Source: Aequorivita sp. CIP111184 (GTDB taxonomy: Bacteria > Bacteroidota > Bacteroidia > Flavobacteriales > Flavobacteriaceae). From it: DNA of 64,000 bases. The number at the start of each line of letters is the position of its first letter. Positions within the stretch are counted from its first letter, which is position 1. The position numbers were made by a program, and so were the translations under genes. The stretch lies in NCBI RefSeq assembly GCF_900489465.1, contig NZ_UEFQ01000024.1, positions 489,310 to 553,309 of the forward strand, given 5' to 3'. The notes under the pieces are model-generated. The model searched no databases. It was not told the origin of the DNA and saw only the letters and a program-made list of their open reading frames with translations. Positions 47,044 through 55,087 of the stretch are shown piece after piece.

Positions 47044-48287
47044 TTTTTATTAAAATTATATTTAATAATATCTATCATAATGTAATCATTACTACTAAAA
47101 TTTGAAGCTAAAAGAAATGAAGGCCAAACTTCTTTTTCATGTAGCATTTGAAAATTAAGAATTCCATTCATTCGTAATATTGGTGCTCGAATCGGTCCTT
47201 CGGCTACTAAAATATCTAATGAATAAACTCCTTTTGACAACTGAAAATTTTTATGTGAAACTGTAAACTCTAAAGTATTCTTTTCTATTTTCAAATTTGA
47301 ATCTATGTTATTTTCTTCAAAAAGTGCTACAGGTCTTTGCTCTTTATCAACCAATATAATTTTAAAAAAAGGGATGAAATCTAGATTTTTCTTAATGGAG
47401 AATTTGAAAATTAAATTTAAATCATTTCCCCAATTTAATTTAGGAAAATTTTTTTCAGTATAGTCAGCATCTTTTATGGATATTGATTCTAAAGAGATAC
47501 GTCCATCATCAAATAATATATTTCTTTCATTAGAAGCAAAACGATTATAATATTGATCAATTGCCTTCCCTACTTCTTCTCCTTGAAATACAGACTCCCC
47601 TCTATCCATTAAAATAATTTGATTGCAAATCCGCGAAACCATTGGCATACTATGTGAAACAAAAACAATGGCTGTTTTAGGTAAAATAGTATCTATCTGT
47701 TTAAAACATTTTAATACAAAACCTAGATCCCCCACCGCCAAAACCTCATCAATAATCAACACATCCGGCTCCATCTGCGCCGCCACGGCAAAGCCAAGGC
47801 GCACCTTCATCCCACTGCTGTAGTTTTGTACGGGCATATCTATAAACTCGCGTATTTCGGCAAAGTCTATAATCTCTTCTACCTTTTGGTCTATCTCCTT
47901 TCGGGTAAAGCCTAAAATAGCGCCATTGTTATAAATGTTTTCCCTTCCACTCAAAATAGGGTTAAAACCGGCACCGAGCTCTATCAACGCACCAACTCTG
48001 CCTTTGATGGTCACCTTCCCCGCATCTGGGTTAATAAGTCCGTTTAATATTTTAAGTAAGGTAGATTTCCCAGCTCCGTTGTGGCCTATCAATCCCAAAC
48101 ATTCCCCGCGGCGTAGCTCAAAACTAATATCCTTCACCGCCCAAAACTCTTGTGGTCGCAATTCCCGCTCGTTGCGGTTGCCGCTCAGTCCAGAAGCCAA
48201 ATCCTTCACCCCATACCATAAGCTGGTTTTAAGGTCTTTGCAGAACTTTTTGGAGAGGTTTTCGACGGATACTAGTACTTCGTTCAT
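47040..48287 (-). CDS. Polysaccharide ABC transporter ATP-binding protein Wzt-like
   Basis: 415 residues: an ATPase domain (Walker A GHNGAGKS at 68-75, signature YSSGMKVRLGFAVAA, Walker B VLIIDEVLAVGD) followed from about residue 255 by a beta-rich Wzt C-terminal domain (SIKDADYTEKNFPKLNWGND to the end), which in relatives binds the modified chain end. It works with the Wzm permease at 48922-49767, but the two genes are split by a four-helix-bundle gene and heptamer arrays. Confidence 0.92.
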   Translation of the reverse strand: MNEVLVSVENLSKKFCKDLKTSLWYGVKDLASGLSGNRNERELRPQEFWAVKDISFELRRGECLGLIGHNGAGKSTLLKILNGLINPDAGKVTIKGRVGALIELGAGFNPILSGRENIYNNGAILGFTRKEIDQKVEEIIDFAEIREFIDMPVQNYSSGMKVRLGFAVAAQMEPDVLIIDEVLAVGDLGFVLKCFKQIDTILPKTAIVFVSHSMPMVSRICNQIILMDRGESVFQGEEVGKAIDQYYNRFASNERNILFDDGRISLESISIKDADYTEKNFPKLNWGNDLNLIFKFSIKKNLDFIPFFKIILVDKEQRPVALFEENNIDSNLKIEKNTLEFTVSHKNFQLSKGVYSLDILVAEGPIRAPILRMNGILNFQMLHEKEVWPSFLLASNFSSNDYIMIDIIKYNFNKK

Positions 48288-48289
48288 TC

Positions 48290-48410
48290 TTGAGTCGTTA
48301 ATCGTTAGTCGTGAATCGTTAATCGTGGATTGTTATTCGTGAATCGTTAGTCGTGAGTCGTGAATCGTTATCGCTATTCGTGAGTCTTGACGATTCACTA
48401 TTCACTATTT
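48290..48410. repeat. Heptamer array, left flank of four-helix-bundle copy B
   Basis: About fifteen degenerate 7-nt units (CGTTAAT, CGTTAGT, CGTGAAT, CGTGAGT, then TTCACTA, TTCACTA). It starts next to the Wzt start codon and runs into the 3' end of the small gene, coding its last residues. Confidence 0.88.
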
Positions 48411-48748
48411 CTTATATAATTTCTAAAACCCAATAGTAGTTTCTTTACATCAATAATTAATGTCATTATCTTATTTTCTTCAGTATTGTAGCCTAACCTA
48501 ATAGATATAAGATACTGTGTTTCCAATTCAGCGGCAGAACCCATTGCAATTGAAATAAATTGCAATAATTCTTTGTTGCTTTTTCGAGCTGTCCCTTCAG
48601 CAATATTAGAAGGAATAGAAACGGCCGCTCTTTGCATTTGCGACGCTAATCCGTAGCGCTCTTCTTTTGGAAAGTTAATAGTTACTGAATACACAACTTC
48701 CACTAAATCCATGCTTTTTTTCCAAACATCAAGTTCCTTGTGATCCAT
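48398..48748 (-). CDS. Four-helix-bundle protein, S23/Avd-like (copy B)
   Basis: 116 residues: MDHKELDVWKKSMDLVEVVY, then RYGLASQMQRAAVSIPSNIA (the family's conserved SNIAEG segment follows), KELLQFISIAMGSAAELETQ, and KKLLLGFRNYIR. The final NSE and stop come from the heptamer array. It interrupts the Wzm-Wzt pair. It is closely related to the dead copy at 54648-54999 and more distantly to the copy at 12334. No glycan function is evident. Confidence 0.88.
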   Translation of the reverse strand: MDHKELDVWKKSMDLVEVVYSVTINFPKEERYGLASQMQRAAVSIPSNIAEGTARKSNKELLQFISIAMGSAAELETQYLISIRLGYNTEENKIMTLIIDVKKLLLGFRNYIRNSE

Positions 48749-48756
48749 ATTCTTTA

Positions 48757-48922
48757 ATCGTTTGTCGTTAGTCGTGAATCGTTATTCGTAAGACGTTATC
48801 AAAATTCTATTTACTATTCACTATTCACTACTCACTATTCACGACTCACTATTCCCTACTCACTATTCACTATTCAAGACTCACTATTCCCTACTCACTA
48901 TTCACTATTCACGACTCACTAT
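48757..48922. repeat. Long heptamer array, right flank of four-helix-bundle copy B
   Basis: About 24 units at 7-nt period, at first CGTTAGT/CGTGAAT types, then ATTCACT, ACTCACT, ACGACTC, ATTCCCT. It runs up to the stop codon of the Wzm gene at 48922. The left flank has the same unit types in the same mixture. Confidence 0.92.
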
Positions 48923-49767
48923 TACGCACTCATCCGTTCCACTAAAATAGGAATCGAAATTCGATAGAACAGCAAAGCAATAAAAAGCAAAGGAATACAG
49001 CAAACAATAACTATCAAAAAATAGGTACCATATATCGGAGTCATTCCTACTGCCAAATCGCGGGCGGTCAATATTATTGGGGTAAAAGGGTTTAATTCCA
49101 TTACGGTTTTCATAATGCCGGTTTTGGGGATGGCATAGACCACGGGGGTTACGTACATTAAAAATCCGAGTCCGAAACTTATCATCCTGCCTATGTCCTT
49201 ATATAGCATTCCCAAAGGGGTGATAAATAGCCCGATGGTTGTTCCAAAAAGTATTCCGCCTAATATAGCAACTGGAAACAGGAGAAGACTCCAGTGAAAA
49301 CCTACCCCGAAAAAGAAAATAAAAAACAATAGCAGTATTATTTTTATGGAACTGTTAAACAGCAGCTTATAGATACCGGAAATAACTAGGGCTTCCTTTG
49401 GGAAATTTATTTTAGACAAAATGCCCTTAGCACTATTGGTGCTACTCATAGGCGAATTAATAGCCTCAGTCATAATGGACCATAAAAGGGTTCCAGAAAA
49501 AGCATAGACCGGATAGGGAATTCCAGTATCAGTAACCCGAACCGTACCAGAGTTGTTAAGGAAGATCCAAACAAAGGCAGTGGCTAGAGGTGTAACGAAG
49601 GCCCAAATAATACCCAAATAACTCTGCCGGTACTGGGCCTGTATGTCCCGTTTAGCAAGTTGGAAAGACAAAAAACGAGACTTAGCAATGTCTGCCAAGC
49701 TCTCTTTCAGCATTTTGCCAATATGGAAATTGTTTTCTTTTTGATAGATTTTGGTTTCCAGTTTCAT
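48922..49767 (-). CDS. Polysaccharide ABC transporter permease Wzm-like
   Basis: 281 residues of the ABC-2 type: a cytoplasmic N-terminus with the family's coupling helix (FLSFQLAKRDIQAQYRQSYL), then about six membrane helices (LLWSIMTEAINSPMSS loop, YGTYFLIVIVCCIPLLFIAL at the end). Transports a complete, lipid-linked glycan together with the Wzt ATPase. Its stop lies at the edge of the heptamer array. Confidence 0.92.
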   Translation of the reverse strand: MKLETKIYQKENNFHIGKMLKESLADIAKSRFLSFQLAKRDIQAQYRQSYLGIIWAFVTPLATAFVWIFLNNSGTVRVTDTGIPYPVYAFSGTLLWSIMTEAINSPMSSTNSAKGILSKINFPKEALVISGIYKLLFNSSIKIILLLFFIFFFGVGFHWSLLLFPVAILGGILFGTTIGLFITPLGMLYKDIGRMISFGLGFLMYVTPVVYAIPKTGIMKTVMELNPFTPIILTARDLAVGMTPIYGTYFLIVIVCCIPLLFIALLFYRISIPILVERMSA

Positions 49768-49820
49768 TGTTTGGGGAGAGGCTTGTTTTTGTTAGGGCTA
49801 AGATAGGGAATTTGGTTTAA

Positions 49821-49851
49821 CTGTTGTCTGTTATCGGTTATCGGTTGTCAG
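49821..49851. repeat. Heptamer patch joined to the TCGAGTG element field
   Basis: Units CTGTTGT, CTGTTAT, CGGTTAT, CGGTTGT follow at 7-nt spacing, running directly into the first TCGAGTG element. Confidence 0.75.
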
Positions 49852-50223
49852 GTCGAGTGAATTTAAAAGAGCGACAGCGAGTTTAAATTTGTATCGAGAC
49901 CGGGTTGAAGGCTCTAGTATTTTAAGTCGTTTTCGATACGTTCACCCTGTGCCTCGGCGAACACTCGAACTGACAATGGTAGTATTGCTGTCAAGTCGAG
50001 TGAATTTGAAATAAAGCAACGAAATGTTAAGTCGAGTGAATTTGAGGGAGGCGATAGCCGAGCTTAAATTTGTATCGAGACTGAGTTGAAGCTTCCAAAC
50101 TACAAAACCAATCTCGATACGTTCACCTCGTGCCTCGGCGAACACTCGAACTGACATAAGTAATTCTCCTGTCAGGTCGAGTGAATTTAAGGGAGCGGCA
50201 GCGAGCTTAAATTTGTATCGAGA
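49846..50223. repeat. Field of TCGAGTG...TATCGAGA elements, left block (about six)
   Basis: Elements of ~45-55 bp with constant ends (TGTCAnGTCGAGTG and TGTATCGAGA) and a variable inner inverted repeat. Forward copies: 49846-49899, 49989-50026 (truncated), 50027-50081, 50170-50223. Reverse copies: 49932-49975, 50112-50156. Inner arms differ (AATTTAAA/TTTAAATT, AATTTGAG/CTTAAATT, TTCACC.../...GGCGAA) while the ends stay the same. No gene is in this stretch. Confidence 0.88.
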
Positions 50224-50225
50224 CC

Positions 50226-50519
50226 CTATTTCTTAAATTTCTTTTTGGCAAGATTAGGAAGTAAATCATACTCCTCATTTATCAAAGCTTCTTTTTTTGC
50301 TCGAGACCATTTTTTGATCTGTTTTTCTGTGGCAATAGCAATCGTTATTTCCGTAAAAGTGCAATAATATGCTAATTCTACAGGTAATCTGGAGGAAGTA
50401 TAACTGTTTAAATGCTTTTTGTGCTGATGATCCTCCAATCGTTGTGTTAAATTGGAGGTAACACCAGTATAGTATGAACCATCTGAACAGGAAAGGATGT
50501 ATACGTAATAGGTTTTCAT
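50226..50519 (-). CDS. GIY-YIG family nuclease
   Basis: 97 residues of the small GIY-YIG type (UPF0213-like): VYI at 6-8 and YYTG at 16-19 for the two signature strands, catalytic arginine R27 in LTQRLEDHQ, and catalytic glutamate E65 in ATEKQIKKW. It lies inside the TCGAGTG element field, starting and ending within a few bases of elements. The stop is 2 bp from the element at 50170-50223. It is probably mobile or repeat-associated; no glycan role is likely. Confidence 0.9.
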   Translation of the reverse strand: MKTYYVYILSCSDGSYYTGVTSNLTQRLEDHQHKKHLNSYTSSRLPVELAYYCTFTEITIAIATEKQIKKWSRAKKEALINEEYDLLPNLAKKKFKK

Positions 50520-50564
50520 ATTATGAAATTATGAAAAAAATTGATGATTTTCTTGAAAAGCCGT

Positions 50565-51102
50565 TCTCGATACATTTTTTGTTCCGCTGCGCTTCACAAA
50601 AAACACTCGAACTGACATGGGGTAGGTTTTTTTATTCTGCTATCGCTGCAAAATAAAAAACACTTGAACTGACAAGTGTATCTCTGCTGTCAGGTCGAGT
50701 GGATTTAAAAGAGGCAGCAGCCAATTTTAAATTTGTATCGAGACCGGGTTATGGATTGTCAAGTCGAGTGAATTTGAGGGAGGCGATAGCCGAGCTTAAA
50801 TTTGTATCGAGACTGAGTTGAAGCTTCCAAACTAAAAAAACGTTCTCGATACGTTCGCCCTCGTGCCTCGGCGAACACTCGAACTGACAATTTAGTATTG
50901 CTGTCAAGTCGAGTGGATTTAAAATAAAGCAACGGAATGTCAAGTCGAGTGAATTTGAGGGAGCGACAGCGGATTCAAATTTGTATCGAGACCGAGTTAG
51001 GGGTTGCGTCGTTGAAGTCGTTCTCGATATACTTCGACAAGCTCAGTACAGCGCATTTTTCAACTCCGCTATCGCTGCATTGAAAAACACTAGAACTGAC
51101 AG
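50565..51102. repeat. Field of TCGAGTG...TATCGAGA elements, right block (about seven)
   Basis: Forward copies: 50689-50744, 50757-50812, 50901-50938 (truncated), 50939-50990. Reverse copies: 50565-50618, 50842-50889, 51021-51102. A half element lacking one end is at 50619-50671. Inner arms include TTTTTTGT/ACAAAAAA, TTTTTCAA/TTGAAAAA and a copy holding ACTTCGACAAGCTCAGTACA. Together with 49846-50223 they surround the GIY-YIG gene. The segment 50757-50889 duplicates 50027-50157. Confidence 0.88.
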
Positions 51103-51123
51103 TGGCACAAAATGTCAGTAATA

Positions 51124-51153
51124 AAAAACCCGCAAAGCCTATGCTATGCAGGT
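51124..51153 (-). terminator. Putative rho-independent terminator
   Basis: On the minus strand ACCTGCA pairs with TGCGGGT (7-bp stem, one G-T pair) around a 12-nt loop, followed by TTTTTT. It lies ~150 bp after the stop of the surface-protein gene at 51300. Confidence 0.5.
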
Positions 51154-51299
51154 GTTTAATTAATTATTTTTATTCAATAATCTGTATCGATTATTTAGGA
51201 CGACACATCATCAGCACAAATTAGTAGTGTGGAATTCTTATTACTTATTTTAATTCCAAGTTGTTGTGCATTAGTAAAATTTTCAATAAACTAGATAGT

Positions 51300-53174
51300 T
51301 TAGTTTCTATCTTTAGCATTTTCATCATTTGAATTCAATTCCTCTTGATGTTTTTCTAATTTAACTTCACTTGAATTATCGACAGTTTTAAGCACCATTT
51401 CTTGCTTGTTTGAACCAAAATTTGGTCTATCGCGTATTAAGCCCTTTTTTGGATTTTCAGCTTCTAGTTCTGAACTTACTCTGGCGTCCATATCAAAGGC
51501 GCTTTCGGATGGGAGAATTTCAATTCCGTCACCCAAGTTTTCATCCGCAGGTTCATACCACACCGGATTTACATAGCACATCACGTGATTATCTCTAAGC
51601 TTTAACTTATCTGTGCCGTTAATATCAGTTTCATAACTTTGTTCTCCGCTAACATAAGGAAAACTCGTTAGCGCATAGCCTATAATGCGACAGGCTTCAG
51701 TGGCTTTAACCGCTCTTCCCCTATATGTTTTTGAAAGAGTTAGTGGGTCGCCTGGTTTGATATTTCCATTTTCTACAGTAACTAAAACTGGCACCTGCCC
51801 CAAAAGCCCTACATTTACATAATTGGGGTCACCTCCTCTTGTGCCTCCAATGTTGTCATTATTTCTTGTTCCCCCTATGGAGACAATACCTACGGTTTTT
51901 GATACATCACTTGGCCGGGCCCTTCTTACGCCACTCGCATTATTTGTATCCATAGCTACTATCTCACCCACGCCAAGTGTTCTGTCACTTGTTTTAAAAT
52001 ATTCTGAATAATCACCCGCTCCACTTGAATTAATATACCAGTCTGCATTACCTACTGAGAAATATATTCTGCCACGATTACCAGCCCCCCCTAAATTTAC
52101 AGTTCGCTGTAAAAATATGGATCCATTATATCCTCTTGGTAATTGGGGGTTATTATTATTGGCTCCTAAATGTGCAGATATTACCGTTTCACCAGAAAGA
52201 ACAATCAAACCCGTATTATAAGTGCCTCCACTCGCAGAAGCCATTATTCCAAAATTTTCATCATAAAAGTTATCATAACTAGCTAAAATTGCATAATTAT
52301 TATTATTTCTTTGTGTATATAATCCTTCTGTTTCAGAATTCATATATCCAAAATTATTTGCACCAAAATTACTGCCAACTCCATACAAAGGAGTACCTAA
52401 AACACCAAATCGATTAGTATTAGTACCATTAAAATGTGATCCCATTACACCATAACCATTTTCGGCAGCAGTACCGGCTATACCAGTTCCTAAACTACCC
52501 GTAGCATATGTTCCAGAGTTATTTCCAATACCTACAATTCCAGTACTGGAACTTGTATTTGAATTCGTAGCCATAATACCCAAGCCATCGCTCTGATTGG
52601 TACTGGCATAAATTGCCTGCGCACCACTTCTAGTTACAGTACTAAAAACACCATAATCGTTAGTACCTCCGGTAATATTCAATTTTACATTACCATAATA
52701 ACCACCCATCCCAACATTACCATTAGTTAAAATACCCATTCGTTCTGAATTGTTTACTCTAAATGTTAAAGGTTGATTATCTGTTGTACCAATAAAGTTA
52801 TTTGTCGCATTAGTACCGGCATTCCCTAGTATACTCCAGTCGACACTAGCCACACCCACGCGCACCCATCCTGTCCCATCATTATAATAATATCCTGGGG
52901 TTACATTGTTTGGCGCAATACCCCCTGTAGAAGTATTATAAACTACCATCCCTGCTACATTCGCTGTTAATGGAGCAAAGCTATTAGTAGCCGCTAATGA
53001 TAAACGCGGTAAAAGTAAACCTCCAGAAGTGGTAGAGGCATCTAAATCCAAAAGTGCATTCGGATTCGGGTTTGTGGTTCCAATACCGACCTGCGAAAAA
53101 ACATTAAAAGAAAAAAGAGATAAAAGGAAGCAAAAAAGTAAAGCGCAACTTTGAGGAGTGTACATTTTTTTCAT
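51300..53174 (-). CDS. Secreted repeat-rich surface protein, tail-fibre-like
   Basis: 624 residues from ATG 53174; the longer frame to 53225 only adds a leader. The signal peptide ends FSFNVFSQ. Next comes VGIGTTNPNPNALLDLDAST, the opening seen in many Bacteroidota surface and tail-fibre-like proteins, then a beta-rich N/G/T-rich middle. Near residue 400 is GAGDYSEYFKTSDRTLGVGE, similar to the DYAEY motif of Peptidase_G2-type (IMC) cleavage domains, followed by VPVLVTVENGNIKPGDPLTL. A self-cleaving trimeric fibre is possible but uncertain. The 389-bp upstream gap (53226-53614) has no gene, only a heptamer patch. Confidence 0.7.
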   Translation of the reverse strand: MKKMYTPQSCALLFCFLLSLFSFNVFSQVGIGTTNPNPNALLDLDASTTSGGLLLPRLSLAATNSFAPLTANVAGMVVYNTSTGGIAPNNVTPGYYYNDGTGWVRVGVASVDWSILGNAGTNATNNFIGTTDNQPLTFRVNNSERMGILTNGNVGMGGYYGNVKLNITGGTNDYGVFSTVTRSGAQAIYASTNQSDGLGIMATNSNTSSSTGIVGIGNNSGTYATGSLGTGIAGTAAENGYGVMGSHFNGTNTNRFGVLGTPLYGVGSNFGANNFGYMNSETEGLYTQRNNNNYAILASYDNFYDENFGIMASASGGTYNTGLIVLSGETVISAHLGANNNNPQLPRGYNGSIFLQRTVNLGGAGNRGRIYFSVGNADWYINSSGAGDYSEYFKTSDRTLGVGEIVAMDTNNASGVRRARPSDVSKTVGIVSIGGTRNNDNIGGTRGGDPNYVNVGLLGQVPVLVTVENGNIKPGDPLTLSKTYRGRAVKATEACRIIGYALTSFPYVSGEQSYETDINGTDKLKLRDNHVMCYVNPVWYEPADENLGDGIEILPSESAFDMDARVSSELEAENPKKGLIRDRPNFGSNKQEMVLKTVDNSSEVKLEKHQEELNSNDENAKDRN

Positions 53175-53475
53175 TGAAAAATGTTTAATTAATAAGGTTA
53201 TTATTAACTCAAAGGGGCGAAACAATAATATAAAACCCGCATACTAAATGCAAATTTTATAAGGTATACTTAAGGTTGTAGAGGTTTTGTTAAAAAATAC
53301 TTAAAAAATCCGTTAAGATGTTTTTAAATTTCGATAAACGAATTTTATATGTAGGAAACCACCTATTTCTAAATGATTCAATTGTAGCTAATTGAAACTT
53401 TAACAGTGTGAAAATTTACAAAATGAGGAAAATTTCTTCCAAAAAATGGTTTGGGGAAGAAAAAAAATGTTGTGG

Positions 53476-53510
53476 GTTGTTGATTTTCAGTTGTCGGTTT
53501 TCCGTTGTTG
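53476..53510. repeat. Degenerate heptamer patch
   Basis: Units GTTGTTG, ATTTTCA, GTTGTCG, GTTTTCC, GTTGTTG follow at 7-nt steps in the gene-free stretch 53226-53614. Confidence 0.65.
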
Positions 53511-53614
53511 TTTAGAGGGAGAAAATAACAAAGTAATCTGCTTTACTTTAGCTAATATTCTTAATGGAACCTTAACTCACGAGACTGCTTCTCTACCTCC
53601 GCGATGACGATTCA

Positions 53615-54589
53615 TTAAAATTTATTCCAAGTAATCTCCAATCCATCCTTTACAGAAAATAAAGGATCATAACCCAAAAGGTTTTTCGCTTTATCAATAT
53701 TGGCTAGAGAATCGCGTACATCACCCTTGCGGTCTGGTCCGTAAATGGCTTTCAAATTTTTACCGGAAATGGTTTGTAGATCGCTCCATAATGTATTCAA
53801 GCTTATTCTATCGCCATAGGCCACATTGAAAACTTCGTTTACCGCTTCCTCCTTTGCAAAAAAGGCACGCACGTTAGCTTGAACCGCATTTTGGACAAAG
53901 GTAAAGTCGCGAGTTTGTTTGCCATCACCGTTCACAGTTGGTGCTTTTTCGTCTTTTAGCGCTTGCATAAATAATGGAATTACCGCAGCGTAAGCTCCCG
54001 TAGGACTTTGGTTTGGACCAAACACGTTGAAGTAGCGCAGACCGATGGTTTGCGTGCCGTAGGTTTTATGGAATACATCGGCGTATAACTCATTAACCAA
54101 TTTTGTAACGGCATAGGGAGACAAAGGTTTGCCAATATTTTCTTCTTGTTTTGGAAGGGTTTTACTGTCGCCATAGGTAGAACTGGATGCAGCATATACA
54201 AAACGCTTTACTGTTTTGCTTTCCTTTTGAGCTACAAGCATATTCAGAAAACCCGTAACATTCACTGCGTTGGAAGTAAGTGGGTCATTAATGGAACGGG
54301 GCACCGAGCCTAATGCAGCTTGATGTGAAACATAGTCTATACCCTCCATTGCCTTTTTACAGGTTTCCAAATCGCGGATATCGCCTTCCATAAACTCAAA
54401 ACTCGGATTGTTTTGAAAAGCGGCAAGGTTCTTCATAAACCCAGTAGCGAGATTGTCCAGCACCCGTACTTTTTTAGCGTTGTTTTCAAGCAAATATGCA
54501 ACAAGGTTGGAGCCAATAAAGCCAGCGCCGCCGGTTATAAGGAAATTTAATTTTGAAAGGTCTTGAGTGTGATATTTTTGAGTTTTCAT
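53615..54589 (-). CDS. UDP-GlcNAc/UDP-GlcNAcA C4-epimerase (WbpP/TviC-like)
   Basis: 324-residue SDR enzyme. NAD site ITGGAGFIGSNLVAYLLE near residue 18, the AALGSVPRSINDPLTSNAVN segment that is characteristic of WbpP/TviC (GalE-like enzymes acting on N-acetylated sugars), then ASSSTYGDSKTLPKQE and the SPYAVTK Y-K pair. Would turn UDP-GlcNAc or UDP-GlcNAcA into the galacto form. It pairs with the dehydrogenase at 55088; a dead four-helix-bundle gene separates them. Confidence 0.85.
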   Translation of the reverse strand: MKTQKYHTQDLSKLNFLITGGAGFIGSNLVAYLLENNAKKVRVLDNLATGFMKNLAAFQNNPSFEFMEGDIRDLETCKKAMEGIDYVSHQAALGSVPRSINDPLTSNAVNVTGFLNMLVAQKESKTVKRFVYAASSSTYGDSKTLPKQEENIGKPLSPYAVTKLVNELYADVFHKTYGTQTIGLRYFNVFGPNQSPTGAYAAVIPLFMQALKDEKAPTVNGDGKQTRDFTFVQNAVQANVRAFFAKEEAVNEVFNVAYGDRISLNTLWSDLQTISGKNLKAIYGPDRKGDVRDSLANIDKAKNLLGYDPLFSVKDGLEITWNKF

Positions 54590-54647
54590 ATAATTATTAT
54601 TCTTATTAGTGAGACGTGAGATGTGAAAAGTTAGAAGATTGCGCTGT

Positions 54648-54999
54648 TTAGGATTTTTTCTTTATGTAATTTCTATATCCTAAAAGTAGGCGTTTTTAAT
54701 CGTCCATCAATTTCTCGGCTTGCCTGTTCTGTAAAATAAAGTCTAACCTTATGGCAATTATATATTGGGTTTCTAACTCTGCAAGCGAGCCGAGTGAAAT
54801 ATTCAAAAATTGCAATAACTCTTTACTACTTTTTCTTGCACTATCCTCTGCTATATTAGATGGTATTTGAAACAGCCGCACTTCGCATCTGTGAAGTTAA
54901 ACCAAAACGTTCTGATATAGGAAATGAAGAAGTTAGTGAATATATTAATTCCACTAAATCCATGCTCTTTTTCCAAACATCCAGCTCTTTATGGTCCAT
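54648..54999 (-). pseudogene. Four-helix-bundle protein, S23/Avd-like (copy C, broken)
   Basis: From ATG 54999 the frame reads MDHKELDVWKKSMDLVELIY, then RFGLTSQMRSAAVSNTI and a stop. One extra A at about 54869 shifts the frame; removing it restores IPSNIAEDSARKSSKELLQF and LGSLAELETQYIIAIRLDF. Further on an in-frame TAA follows KLMDD, after which KRLLLGYRNYIKKKS resumes and ends at 54648. So one frameshift and one nonsense codon are present. Heptamer patches lie at 54608-54632 and 55042-55080. A sequencing error could explain the A run but not the TAA. Confidence 0.88.
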
Positions 55000-55041
55000 T
55001 ATTTATGCATTAATGGTAAAACAAATTTTCAAATTATCCAT

Positions 55042-55080
55042 TTCTCTTCTCACTTCTCAATTCTCAATTCTCACTACTCA
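55042..55080. repeat. Heptamer array beside four-helix-bundle copy C
   Basis: Units CTTCTCA, CTTCTCA, ATTCTCA, ATTCTCA, CTACTCA, ending two bases before the UDP-sugar dehydrogenase stop region at 55088. It has the same ATTCTCA/ATTCACT style as copy B's flanks. Confidence 0.85.
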
Positions 55081-55087
55081 TAAATAG

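Noticed and set aside
48757..48922. Possible CRISPR array
   Set aside because: Units are 7 nt with no spacers of constant length and no cas genes are nearby; the pattern is a tandem array.
49846..51102. Integron attC cassette array
   Set aside because: No integrase and no RYYYAAC/GTTRRRY core sites; the constant ends (TCGAGTG, TATCGAGA) do not match, and only one gene is present.
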